Shown here in pieces: positions 28,901 through 36,342 of a stretch of DNA of 55,991 bases. The notes beneath the pieces are model-generated. The model worked only from the letters and a program-made list of their open reading frames with translations, had not been told where the DNA came from and searched no databases. Position numbers and translations under genes: made by a program. The DNA comes from Vulcanimicrobiota bacterium (GTDB lineage Bacteria > Vulcanimicrobiota > Vulcanimicrobiia > Vulcanimicrobiales > Vulcanimicrobiaceae): the NCBI GenBank assembly GCA_003140215.1, contig PLJL01000004.1:2310863-2366853 (forward strand), given 5' to 3'. The first letter of the stretch is position 1. Each line of letters begins with the position of its first letter.

Positions 28901-30047
28901 CGGCGCGGCGAGCGTGCCGGCGCATGAGGTCGTCGTGCGCATCGACGACGTCGCGCTGAGCGCGCTGGGCGCCCGCGACGACGGCCGGCGGATCTCGTCC
29001 GATTGCGGTTTTGAAGCGTTGGCGACGGCTTCCGCACAACCGTACCAAACGGTGCTCACCTCCGAATCCGGCTGCCGCGTCACGCTACGCGGCGGCGCAC
29101 GGCCGCGGACGCTCCGGCTCGCGCCGCGCGAGCGGTTGACGGTGCCGGGCCTGCGCCGCCTCGCCGCGGTCGACGACTTCTCGGAATCGAGCAGCAGCGA
29201 GGACTTTGCTTTTGCGATGGGCACCCGGGCCGGCGATTCGGTGGTGACGCGACAGCACGACGACGACTTCGGCGGCGACGCGATCGTCCTGGCGAACGAC
29301 CGGATCTGGCTGGAACTCGACCCCCAGGCTGGTGCGCGCGCGTTCCGGCTGGTAGCCTTCGGTCCGGTGGTCAACTCCAGCGCGGGAACGTTCTTCGCAC
29401 CCAACGCCTTTGACGCCACCGGTGCGTTCCGCGACGACGTGAGCCTCCCGGTGCCGCCGTCGGCGCGCGACTACATCGCGAAGTACACGCACGACTATCC
29501 CGCCGGCACCTTCAATCGGAGCTACCGCGCCGACGTGCTCGAATCCGGGCCGCAGGCCACCGTCCGATTCTCGTACGCGATGCCCGATGCCGCACCGGCG
29601 GGGCTGACGTTCGAGCGAATCGTTTCGCTGGCGCCGCACTCTTGGCGCGTCGTCGTCGACGAGCGACTGACCGCGCCGCCGCGAGCGTCGCTCGGCGCTC
29701 AGCGCGCGATCGTGCGCTCCTCGCTGCCCGCGCTCGCGCTCATCGGTCCCGGCCCGGTCGGGCTCGACCCGTTCCCACCGCCCCTCGGCGCGGCTGCGCC
29801 GGCGTCGAACGGTTTGGCCACGTTCCGGGGCAAGGCGGTCTTCGCGGTCAGTTGGCGCGCGGGCGACGTGGAGCGCGCGAGCTGGACCGCGTACCGCAGT
29901 ACGGGGACGTTGGCCCTCACCCTGGCGCCCGGCTGGCGCCGCGCGACGTACGTCTACGCGCCCGCATCGTCCGCCGACGCAGCCCGGCGAATCGCGCAAG
30001 CGGAGCGCGCATGGATCGCCGCGAACCCCGCTCCGGAACGTCGATAG
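25962..30047 (+). CDS. APC-family permease fused to a GH35-like glycosidase
   Basis: One 1361-residue reading frame. Residues 1-428 form an APC-superfamily permease (ATMVGAGPFITLP is the GxG motif of helix 1; 12 helices). A 13th helix (about 432-452, with signal-like ALPAAAG end) leads to residues ~465-1361, a GH35-like beta-galactosidase: FFFWGGAFFYERIP, NTLDLYVPWNWHE, VRPGPVIRNEW then GGYPAWL. The nucleophile candidate is E744 in QSEFQAGW. Where GH35 has ENEY, this has LDDDQ (648-652), so the acid/base is Asp or lost. The odd helix number would place the enzyme outside the membrane. A 1.4-kb stop-free junction argues for a true fusion. Confidence 0.85.
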   Translation: MIRGVGLRSAVAINVATMVGAGPFITLPLIVGALHGVSAVAWVAGALIALCDGLVWAELSSRYPRSGGTYTYLREAFGPRGPGRLVGFLFIWQFLFWAPLILASGYIGFAQYAAYLAPAIAAPLPTHLLAAAVGVVTLIALYRPIPQIARTALLLGAIALATLVVVAVAGLSHPYAPLAHTIPMTFTFAVPIVALGAALVYTIYDYGGYGDVCALGDEVLAPARTMPRAVVLSVLFVGVAYVLLNLGVAAAIPAKEIAASTAIASLVAQRAFGAPFAVVVTIAVMITAFASTYGLLLGGSRIPYAAARDGEFLAPFARLHPSGKFPAFSLLTIGILALPASLLPLDFVINALTAGIVLIQGMGQIVALALARRGRAESPFRVPLYPLPPLIALAGWIFLFWSTGALAIAFGLVTLAVGAAVYLIRARAVRGWPFAAAAIASIFTVICAALPAAAGPQPPAGPSFGHAVVVQRDGEPRLLVDGKPFFFWGGAFFYERIPAAAWRSSMLAMRELGANTLDLYVPWNWHELADGRFDFDGHTDPRRNLREVLRLGASLGFHFLVRPGPVIRNEWRNGGYPAWLLTRPEYEMPLHDVLEGRYPATATLQNAHSDDAAAEWMRNATHLHYAARWLHRALAEFQPYADRVLAVQLDDDQAAYIDNQTYPAPHMQRYLRWLDAQVRDVIGPATPTFINTFEMRVPAASPVWTMGNWYQSDAYTIGTHDRVELDLTTLLLATNRRGPLAQSEFQAGWLAGAEDPQPRSADPRNTTVALDELLALGAQGIVDFPMQDTRAEPGWEAPFSNASYGWDAALRADALARPSLFWSKPDSRFWPTHAFGRLIARLAPVLLAAHRIAPVGIAYGEPAPRADSRPPDGAAVVVARARAALTACIERGLTCDLVDVRRPPPHLERYTTLVIPPETAAAAPAAVRALHARLAAAHTLFTAAVPQRRGPGTTMLAGPAGRIEFGANWTDQPSPVRFVSGAASVPAHEVVVRIDDVALSALGARDDGRRISSDCGFEALATASAQPYQTVLTSESGCRVTLRGGARPRTLRLAPRERLTVPGLRRLAAVDDFSESSSSEDFAFAMGTRAGDSVVTRQHDDDFGGDAIVLANDRIWLELDPQAGARAFRLVAFGPVVNSSAGTFFAPNAFDATGAFRDDVSLPVPPSARDYIAKYTHDYPAGTFNRSYRADVLESGPQATVRFSYAMPDAAPAGLTFERIVSLAPHSWRVVVDERLTAPPRASLGAQRAIVRSSLPALALIGPGPVGLDPFPPPLGAAAPASNGLATFRGKAVFAVSWRAGDVERASWTAYRSTGTLALTLAPGWRRATYVYAPASSADAARRIAQAERAWIAANPAPERR

Positions 30048-30051
30048 ACGA

Positions 30052-30134
30052 GGGGAAGTGGCGAAACGGTATACGCAGTCGCCTCAAAAGCGACCGAGTG
30101 AGAGCTCATGTGGGTTCGAGTCCCACCTTCCCCA
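30052..30134 (+). tRNA. tRNA-Leu (CAA)
   Basis: Class II tRNA with acceptor GGGGAAG / CTTCCCC, anticodon CAA at 30085-30087, a long variable arm (CGAGTGAGAGCTCATG) and discriminator A at 30134. CCA is not encoded. It begins four bases after the stop of the fusion gene, and the ATG of the next gene starts at the very next base. Confidence 0.95.
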
Positions 30135-31208
30135 ATGAGCGGCGTCTCTGATTTCGCGCGCGAGTCGTATCGTATCGACCAGCAGATTTGGGATGCGCTG
30201 GCGTTACGACCCGGCGAGCGCGCCCTGTTTTTGGGGGTAGCGAACGAGGGCGCCTGGATCGCCCGCGCCGCCGAGCTCGGCATCGACGTCACCGTACTCG
30301 CCACGAGCGACGCGGCGATCGCACTGAGCGAGAAGCTCGGCGCCACCGCGATGCGCGGCAGCGCCACGATGATTCCGGCGACCGACAACGCCTACGACGT
30401 CGCGGTCGCGATGCACGTGTTGCACGAGATCGATCCGGGCTTTCACACCCAAGTCGTCGCCGAGCTCGCACGCGTCGGCAAGCGCGTCGCGATCGTCGAA
30501 CCGTCGCCGCCGGCCGACCCGCTGGGCAAGCGCATCGCGGCGCTGTACGCGCGCGCCAAGCGCGAGGCGGGACAATTCGAGGCCTATCAGCCGCTCGAGT
30601 ATTGGCGCAAGCTGCTGGCGCTGGTCAAGGGCGACGTGTGGCAGAACCTGTTCACCTTCACGCGCATCGCACCCAAGGACGCGGTCTCCGAGACGATCGC
30701 GTTGATCCTCGACGCGATGGTGATCGAGGAGATGCCCAGCGCGTACCTCGACGAGTTGCGCGAGCTGGCGGCGCGGCGCGACGCGCAGTTGCTGCCGCTG
30801 TCGCGCATCGTGCTGGTCGGAATCACCTCGGGCGAGCCGCTGCCGCAGGGAAGCGGCGCCGCATTTCGGCCGAACGTCGCGTTGGGTCCGCCGCCGGCAG
30901 CGCCGGCGGAAAAGACGCTTGCGGGCGCGTCCGGCCGTCCGGCCCCCGCACCGGTGCCCGCGTCGCCGCCCCCGCCGCCGAGCTTCGGGTTCGCGGCCGA
31001 GACGCCACCCGTCGGTGCGGGGATGGGGACCCCGGAGCTGCCGTCCCCGGCGGCGCCACCGGCTCGGCAGGCCTCGCCCTTCGGCGGTCCGTTCGCGCTG
31101 CCGGGAGGCGAAGACGAAGCGCCGTTCGGCGGCACCGCCGGCGAACCGGGCACGGGGTTCGGCTGGACCTGGGAGCCGCCCGAAGACCCGCTAAAAAAGC
31201 CGGACTAG
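30135..31208 (+). CDS. Class I SAM-dependent methyltransferase-like protein with Pro-rich tail
   Basis: A 357-residue protein. Residues 1-150 look like a Rossmann methyltransferase: RPGERALFLGVANEGAWIARAAELG (motif I region, though the glycine loop is atypical), DVTVLATSD, and DNAYDVAVAMHVLHEI (motif IV-like). Residues ~245-357 are Pro/Ala/Gly-rich and probably disordered. The ATG is the base right after the mature tRNA-Leu end, with no Shine-Dalgarno; no other good start exists before motif I. Processing of the tRNA 3' end would give a leaderless message. Substrate unknown. Confidence 0.75.
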   Translation: MSGVSDFARESYRIDQQIWDALALRPGERALFLGVANEGAWIARAAELGIDVTVLATSDAAIALSEKLGATAMRGSATMIPATDNAYDVAVAMHVLHEIDPGFHTQVVAELARVGKRVAIVEPSPPADPLGKRIAALYARAKREAGQFEAYQPLEYWRKLLALVKGDVWQNLFTFTRIAPKDAVSETIALILDAMVIEEMPSAYLDELRELAARRDAQLLPLSRIVLVGITSGEPLPQGSGAAFRPNVALGPPPAAPAEKTLAGASGRPAPAPVPASPPPPPSFGFAAETPPVGAGMGTPELPSPAAPPARQASPFGGPFALPGGEDEAPFGGTAGEPGTGFGWTWEPPEDPLKKPD

Positions 31209-31212
31209 CACA

Positions 31213-31551
31213 CTAGCGCCGCGCGGCGCGGCGGAAGGCCGCGAACTCGCGCCACAGCCGTCCGAACGCGGCGGCCAGCTGCGGCGGAATCGGGCCGCGA
31301 CAAATGACCGCCGCAGCCGCACGCGCGCGCGCCAACAGCGGCGCGAGTTGGGCCAGCGCGGAATCGATGCGCCCTACGTCGCGTTCGGCGCGTTCCAACG
31401 CCGCGACGACCGGCAGGTCGGCGTACTCTTCGACCCGGGTTGCGATGCGCCCGATCTCGCGCAGCGCAGACGCGACCTGAAGGCCCGCGAGGGCCAGCAC
31501 GACGATCAAGGCGACGAGCGTCGCCCAGAGAACGAGTGCCGCCGGCGACAC
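31213..31551 (-). CDS. DUF948-like single-pass membrane protein
   Basis: A 112-residue protein with one N-terminal transmembrane helix (ALVLWATLVALIVVLALAGLQVA), followed by a helical coiled region (EIGRIATRVEEYADLPVV, then RAERDVGRIDSALAQLAPLL) and a basic tail. The arrangement fits the DUF948 family. The GTG start at 31551 shares a base with the TAG stop of the zinc-ribbon gene (TAGTG), so the two are coupled. Function unknown. Confidence 0.6.
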   Translation of the reverse strand: MSPAALVLWATLVALIVVLALAGLQVASALREIGRIATRVEEYADLPVVAALERAERDVGRIDSALAQLAPLLARARAAAAVICRGPIPPQLAAAFGRLWREFAAFRRAARR

Positions 31552-31919
31552 TAGGCCGCGCTCGACTCGCTCTTCATGGGTTTCGAATCGCCGCCGCTCG
31601 CGGGCGCCGCCGGAGCGGCTGTCGTTCCGGGCGCCGCGGGCGTGGCGGGCGCCGCCGGGGTGGACGACCCGGACTCGCCGGATGTACTCGACTCGCCGGA
31701 CTTGCTCGACTCAGCGGATTTCGAGGACTCGGTCGACTTCGGCCGCGAGTCGTTGATGTAGAAGCCCGAACCTTTGAACACGATCCCGGCCGGATTGAAG
31801 ACCCGGGACATTTCGTCGCTGCCGCAGGCCGGGCACGCGCCTTCGAAGACCTCGCGGAAGCCATGGCGGACTTCGCTGGTCTTCGAACACGTGCGGCACT
31901 GGTAGTCGTAGAGCGGCAA
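31551..31919 (-). CDS. FmdB-type zinc-ribbon protein with disordered tail
   Basis: A 122-residue protein. The TTG at 31919 (GGAG six bases upstream) makes it begin PLYDYQCRTC, the standard start of the FmdB zinc-ribbon family, with the second half CPACGSDEM. IVFKGSGFYINDSR closes the ~60-residue domain. The rest is a Ser/Glu/Lys then Ala/Pro-rich disordered tail. FmdB proteins are named for a link to amidase regulation but have no proven function. It overlaps the DUF948-like gene by one base. Confidence 0.85.
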   Translation of the reverse strand: MPLYDYQCRTCSKTSEVRHGFREVFEGACPACGSDEMSRVFNPAGIVFKGSGFYINDSRPKSTESSKSAESSKSGESSTSGESGSSTPAAPATPAAPGTTAAPAAPASGGDSKPMKSESSAA

Positions 31920-31985
31920 GGGGATCTCCGGAAGGGAAGTTGCTTCCGATAGTTTAGCGACTTTAGCAGACGCCGTCAACGAGTG

Positions 31986-32492
31986 CTAGAAGTCGTCGAG
32001 GACCCCATCCGGTGCCTGGTCGTACTCGACGAGCCCCTTGAAGTGGATCAGCGAGTCGTTCAGGGCGATGTCGAGCTTGCGTCGGCGGGTAAGGCGGTCG
32101 AACAGCGCGCCGAGCGCGCCGCCGTAGGTCGGGTAGTCGACGCGCACCACCAGCTTCGAGCGCTCGGACTTCTGCTCGATCCGGATGTCGATGCGGCGCC
32201 GCACCGAGTAGGCGCCCACGAGCGAGAGCTGGTGGCCCGGGATGAAACGGTCGACTTCGAAGAGCTCTTCGTCCTCCCCGGGGATGTTGGAGCGGATCGC
32301 GACTTCGCTGCCCTGCCCGAGCGGCTCCGACGGTTCGACGCGTCGGGCGCTGCGCAGGAACGAGAGCCAGACCGGCCACTTCTCGACCTCGCAGACGAGG
32401 TCGAACGCGGTACGCGCGGGCGAGGCGACGTCCTGGCTGCGAAAGAGCGCCCGCGGTGACGGCCGGTCGAGAGACACGGACGGCATTGCCAT
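31986..32492 (-). CDS. SRPBCC (polyketide cyclase/dehydrase-like) family protein
   Basis: A 168-residue START/SRPBCC-fold protein: SQDVASPARTAFDLVCEVEKWPVWLSFLRSARRVE at the start and LVVRVDYPTYGG near the end, giving a helix-grip fold that binds hydrophobic ligands. ATG at 32492 is preferred; a GTG at 32498 and an ATG at 32486 are in frame. No good Shine-Dalgarno is seen. An AT-rich palindromic region lies just upstream (32521-32588). Ligand unknown. Confidence 0.75.
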   Translation of the reverse strand: MAMPSVSLDRPSPRALFRSQDVASPARTAFDLVCEVEKWPVWLSFLRSARRVEPSEPLGQGSEVAIRSNIPGEDEELFEVDRFIPGHQLSLVGAYSVRRRIDIRIEQKSERSKLVVRVDYPTYGGALGALFDRLTRRRKLDIALNDSLIHFKGLVEYDQAPDGVLDDF

Positions 32493-32520
32493 GAGCACCC
32501 GGTTCGTCGGCGCTTGGACC

Positions 32521-32588
32521 TAAGGCCTGCCTTAAGACACAATATATTGTGCACGCCGTCCACAATTACTACTAGGCCTTGTGGACGG
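32521..32588. promoter_or_regulatory. AT-rich palindrome and inverted repeat with a TTGTGGAC motif
   Basis: CACAATATATTGTG (32538-32551) is a perfect 14-bp palindrome. Next to it CCGTCCACAA (32556-32565) and TTGTGGACGG (32579-32588) form a perfect 10-bp inverted repeat with a 13-base spacer. The ATTGTGGACG core recurs upstream of ftsA. It lies between the divergently placed SRPBCC start and the M20 gene end, and probably holds the SRPBCC promoter and an operator. Confidence 0.6.
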
Positions 32589-32612
32589 GCCCTGGGGAAC
32601 GTGTGGAAACCG

Positions 32613-33788
32613 TCAGCGGATGGCTACGGCCCCCGAGCCGATTCCCCGGGCGAAGGCGACCAAGGTCTCGATCCCGGTCGGGATCGCGCCCTCGTCGAGC
32701 CGGAACTGCGGGCTGTGCCCGGCGTGGACGCTGCCGACGGCCTCGTTATAGATCCCGAGGCGGACCAGCACGCCCGGGACGCACTGCGCGAAGTACGCGA
32801 AGTCTTCCCCGCCCATCGTCGGCGCCGGCCGTTCGACGGTGAAACCGCGCTCGCGCGCGTACTGCGCGAACGACTCGGCCAGCGCCGCATCGTTGATGAC
32901 CGCGGGATAGCCGAGCAGCATTTCGAGCTGCACCTGCGCGCCGTACGCCGCCGCGATCCCGTCGACGATGCGCCGCAGCTTCCCCGTCGCCGCTTCGCGC
33001 ACGGCCGGATCCTGAGTGCGCAACGTGCCCGTCATCGTCACGCGGTCGGCGATGACGTTGTTGCGATAGCCGCCCTCGATCGTGCCAATGGTGACCACGA
33101 TCGGGGCCAGCGGATCGGTCTCGCGCGCCGCGACGTTTTGCAACGCGAGAACCATCGCGGCGGCGCACGGGATCACGTCGACCGCTTTGTGCGGAGAAGC
33201 GCCGTGGCCACCCTTACCGCGAATGGTGAGGTGGAACTCGTCGGCGGCCGCGTTTACCGGGCCCGGCGTGATGCCGATCGTCCCGGTCGCGAGCCGCGAG
33301 TCGACGTGCAGCATCGTGACGGCTTCGACCTTCGGGTTTTCGAGCGCGCCTTCTTCGATCATCGGCTTGGCGCCGCCGGGCCCCTCTTCGGCGGGCTGGA
33401 ACAGCAACACCACCGAACCGTGCAGCGTCTCGCGCGATTCTTGCAGCACGCGTGCCGCACCGAGCAGCATTGCCGTGTGCGAGTCGTGGCCGCAAGCGTG
33501 CATCTTCCCGGGCACCTCGGAGGTGCAGGCTTCGCCCGAGTCCTCGGTGATCGGCAGCGCGTCCATGTCGGCGCGCAGCCCCGACACGTGGCCGGGCAGC
33601 GCACCGCGGATGACACCGACGACGCCAGTCTGCGCGGCGCGGTAGTGCTCGATTCCGAGCGCATCGAGCTCGCGCTCCACGATCGCTTGGGTGTTGTGCT
33701 CTTCGAAACCCAGCTCCGGATGGCGATGGATCTCCCGCCGAATCGCGACGGCGCGTTCGACGGTCGGGGCCGGCAAGGTGGCTGACAT
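32613..33788 (-). CDS. M20 family amidohydrolase
   Basis: A 391-residue zinc peptidase/deacylase of the M20D group (hippurate hydrolase, N-acyl-amino-acid amidohydrolase, indole-acetyl hydrolase relatives). Motifs: IHRHPELGFEE, GLRADMDALPI, HACGHDSHTAMLLG, LFQPAEEGPGG, KGGHGASPH and MGGEDFAYFAQ, covering the metal-binding Cys, His and Glu residues. The start at 33788 is set by GGAG upstream. No signal peptide, so it works in the cytoplasm. The exact amide substrate is unknown. It lies just downstream of the ftsZ terminator and is probably its own transcript. Confidence 0.9.
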   Translation of the reverse strand: MSATLPAPTVERAVAIRREIHRHPELGFEEHNTQAIVERELDALGIEHYRAAQTGVVGVIRGALPGHVSGLRADMDALPITEDSGEACTSEVPGKMHACGHDSHTAMLLGAARVLQESRETLHGSVVLLFQPAEEGPGGAKPMIEEGALENPKVEAVTMLHVDSRLATGTIGITPGPVNAAADEFHLTIRGKGGHGASPHKAVDVIPCAAAMVLALQNVAARETDPLAPIVVTIGTIEGGYRNNVIADRVTMTGTLRTQDPAVREAATGKLRRIVDGIAAAYGAQVQLEMLLGYPAVINDAALAESFAQYARERGFTVERPAPTMGGEDFAYFAQCVPGVLVRLGIYNEAVGSVHAGHSPQFRLDEGAIPTGIETLVAFARGIGSGAVAIR

Positions 33789-33846
33789 GCGATCTCCGTC
33801 CTCCGCGGCGTGACCCGCGCCCTCCCGCTTCACGTCGTGCGACCGG

Positions 33847-33884
33847 AAAAGCACGACGGCCCGCCGGGCGGCGAGCCGTCGTGC
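33847..33884 (-). terminator. Rho-independent terminator of ftsZ
   Basis: On the minus strand the stem GCACGACGGC / GCCGTCGTGC (33851-33860 with 33875-33884), with a GC-rich loop, runs into CTTTTCC, 14 bases past the ftsZ stop. It closes the dnaE-to-ftsZ gene train. Confidence 0.85.
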
Positions 33885-33897
33885 GGAGGCGACTCGC

Positions 33898-34974
33898 TCA
33901 GCCGCGGTAGCGGAGGAAGGCTGGGACTTCGATGTCGTCCATGTTGACGGGGGCGACCTTGTCGAAGTCCGAGGGCTGGCCGGACAGCGCCGAGGCGCTC
34001 GCGGCGCGGTGCTGGCGCGCGCCGCCGAAGCCGGCGGCGAGAACCGTGACGCGCACCTTGCCGTTGAGGCTCGGGTCGATCGAGGCGCCGAAGATGATCT
34101 GCGCCTCGCTATCGACCGCTCGCGCGATCATCTCGGCGGCTTCGTTCACCTCGTACATCGACATGTCGGATCCGCCGGTGATGTTGAAGATCACGCCGCG
34201 CGCGCCTTCGATCGTCGTCTCGAGCAGCGGTGACGCGATCGCCTTCTGCGCGGCATCCGCGGCGCGGTGCTCGCCCGTGCCCTCGCCGATCCCCATCATC
34301 GCCGTTCCGGCGTCGGTCATGATCGTCTTGACGTCGGCGAAGTCGAGGTTGATGAGGCCGGGCTGCGTGATGAGGTCGGTGATCCCTTGGATCCCCTGGC
34401 GCAGCACGTCGTCGGCATATGCGAACGCTTCGTTGAGCGGCGTGCGCTTCTCGATGATCTGCAGGATGCGCTCGTTGGGGATGGTGATGAGGGTGTCGAC
34501 CTTGGATTCGAGGTCGGCGATGCCGCGTTCGGCCGCCTGCATCCGTTTGCGTCCCTCGAAGCCGAACGGTTTGGTCACGACGGCCACGGTGAGCGCACCG
34601 GACTCGCGCGCCAACTCCGCGATGACCGGCGCTGCGCCGGTCCCCGTCCCGCCGCCCATGCCGGCGGTGATGAAGACCAGATCGGCGCCGTCGAGGATCA
34701 TCGCGAGGTCCTCGCGCGACTCATCGGCCGCCTCGCGCCCGATGTTCGGGTTCGAGCCCGCACCCAGGCCGCGTGTGAGGCCGCTGCCGATCTGCACGGT
34801 GTTGTTCGTCTTTGAATTTCGCAGCGCTTGGACGTCGGTGTTGATGGCATAGAAGTCGCAGCCTGTCAGCCCCGCCTCGATCATGCGGTTGACCGCATTG
34901 CAGCCGCCGCCGCCGAGTCCGATCACTTTGACCGCTGCCGCGTGCTCGGGCACGAACCGTTTCGGATCAGACAT
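33898..34974 (-). CDS. ftsZ: Cell division protein FtsZ
   Basis: The tubulin-like GTPase that forms the Z ring. 358 residues: [17 protein letters not shown], the tubulin signature GMGGGTGTG (residues 105-113), the synergy-loop [11 protein letters not shown], and the C-terminal peptide [13 protein letters not shown] that docks FtsA and other partners. The linker before it is very short (about 20 residues). The ATG at 34974 follows AGAGGAAA. It ends in a strong terminator and lies 39 bases after ftsA. Confidence 0.98.
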   Translation of the reverse strand: MSDPKRFVPEHAAAVKVIGLGGGGCNAVNRMIEAGLTGCDFYAINTDVQALRNSKTNNTVQIGSGLTRGLGAGSNPNIGREAADESREDLAMILDGADLVFITAGMGGGTGTGAAPVIAELARESGALTVAVVTKPFGFEGRKRMQAAERGIADLESKVDTLITIPNERILQIIEKRTPLNEAFAYADDVLRQGIQGITDLITQPGLINLDFADVKTIMTDAGTAMMGIGEGTGEHRAADAAQKAIASPLLETTIEGARGVIFNITGGSDMSMYEVNEAAEMIARAVDSEAQIIFGASIDPSLNGKVRVTVLAAGFGGARQHRAASASALSGQPSDFDKVAPVNMDDIEVPAFLRYRG

Positions 34975-35013
34975 GTTCACAGTTTCCTCTTGCGGGAAGA
35001 GTGGGAGCAACGA

Positions 35014-36234
35014 TCAATTCCAGAGCGACTTGAACCAGTCGCCGAGTCGTGCCAGGACGCCCGAGGCCTGGCCGTTGAGATGCGGCGCTTGTTCGCCGCG
35101 CGGACCGAAGAGTACCAACCCGATCGCGGTGGCATACTCGGGCTGTTTTACGGCGTCGGTCAGCCCCGCCACGGTGGCAGGCACGCCGATCCGCACCGGA
35201 AGCCCGAAGACCTCCGCCGCGGTGGTCTCGATTCCGCGCAGGTGCGCTCCGCCGCCGGTGATGACGACTTCGCTGAGCACCTGATCGCGGGGGATATGGG
35301 ACACGATGTTGGCCCGCGCCAACCGGAAGATCTCCAGCACGCGCGGGACGACGATGCTGCGCAGCTGCGAGGACGTCACCTCGCGCGTGCTGCGCCCGTC
35401 AAGGGACTTGACCTGGAACGACTGCTCGGCTTCGTCGGCACGCACCAGCCCCGAGCCGTACGTGCGCTTGACGTTCTCGGCTTCGGCGAAGGTGGTCTTG
35501 AGCCCCAATGCGATGTCGTTGCTCAGGATGTTTCCGCCGACCGGGATGGTCGCGCTGTGGAGCACCCCGCCCTCGGCGAACACCGCGATGTCGGTGGTGC
35601 CGCCGCCGATGTCGAGCAGGATGACGCCGACCTGCTTCTCCTCGGGTAGGAGCGTCGCGGCCGCCGAAGCCAGCGGCTCGAAGACGATCCCGGTGGGTTC
35701 CAGCCCCGCGCGGTGAACGCATTTGAGCACGTTGGAGATGAACGACGATCCGCCGGTGACGATGTGGGTGTCGACCTCGAGCCGTCCCCCGCTCATCCCG
35801 ACCGGATCGGTGACGCCGTCCTGACCGTCGATGGTGTAGTGGCGCGGCAGCGCGTGGACGATCTGCCGGTCGGCCGCCACGTTGATGATCTTCGACGCAT
35901 CCACGACGCGCTTGACGTCAGCGCCGATGACCTCGCGGTCGTCACCGGTGACCGCAACGACGCCCCGGTTGTTGGTCGACTGCATGTGCTCGCCGGTGAC
36001 GCCGACGTACACGTGCGAGACGTGAACGCCAGCCATGCGTTCGGCCTTTTCGGTCGCAGCCTCGATGGCGTGAACCGTCGCTTCGAGATCGGTGACGACG
36101 CCCTTGCGCATCCCCGTTGACACGGCTTCGCCGACGCCGATGATCTCGAGTCCGTCGGGACCGGATGAGGCGATGACGGCACACGTCTTCGTCGTGCCAA
36201 TGTCCAGGCCAGCGATCGTCTCGCCCCTAGCCAT
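35014..36234 (-). CDS. ftsA: Cell division protein FtsA
   Basis: A 406-residue actin-like ATPase that ties FtsZ to the membrane. It shows IAGLDIGTTKTCAVIA (phosphate 1), LLDIGGGTTDIAVF (phosphate 2) and VVITGGGAHLRGIE (adenosine site). The last residues (VLARLGDWFKSLW) form the amphipathic membrane-targeting helix. GAGGACGG before the ATG is a good ribosome site. Upstream, a 108-base gap to ftsQ carries three spaced TCCACA motifs, so ftsA-ftsZ may have their own promoter. Confidence 0.97.
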   Translation of the reverse strand: MARGETIAGLDIGTTKTCAVIASSGPDGLEIIGVGEAVSTGMRKGVVTDLEATVHAIEAATEKAERMAGVHVSHVYVGVTGEHMQSTNNRGVVAVTGDDREVIGADVKRVVDASKIINVAADRQIVHALPRHYTIDGQDGVTDPVGMSGGRLEVDTHIVTGGSSFISNVLKCVHRAGLEPTGIVFEPLASAAATLLPEEKQVGVILLDIGGGTTDIAVFAEGGVLHSATIPVGGNILSNDIALGLKTTFAEAENVKRTYGSGLVRADEAEQSFQVKSLDGRSTREVTSSQLRSIVVPRVLEIFRLARANIVSHIPRDQVLSEVVITGGGAHLRGIETTAAEVFGLPVRIGVPATVAGLTDAVKQPEYATAIGLVLFGPRGEQAPHLNGQASGVLARLGDWFKSLWN

Positions 36235-36259
36235 CCGTCCTCGCCATCACTTGCACCAC

Positions 36260-36330
36260 GACATATTGGGGGCAACCACGCCAATACCTACAAGATAATC
36301 CACAGGCGTCCACAATCACATCCACAGCGC
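36260..36330. promoter_or_regulatory. ftsQ-ftsA intergenic region with spaced TCCACA repeats
   Basis: TCCACA occurs at 36299-36304, 36309-36314 and 36321-36326, about one helical turn apart; the first is TAATCCACA, one base from the DnaA box TTATCCACA. Seen from the ftsA strand these are TGTGGA repeats, similar in spacing to MraZ-type sites known from other division clusters. The middle copy shares ATTGTGGACG with the 32556-32588 repeat. Confidence 0.55.
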
Positions 36331-36342
36331 GCGGGGGATGGA

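Noticed and set aside
24996..29048. A 1350-codon minus-strand open frame opposite the permease-glycosidase gene
   Set aside because: Arg/Asp-rich low-complexity translation with no domain; it is the antisense shadow of the real plus-strand gene and the esterase.
36260..36330. Possible replication origin from DnaA-box-like TCCACA repeats
   Set aside because: Only one of the three is close to TTATCCACA, and no dnaA, dnaN or AT-rich unwinding region is nearby.
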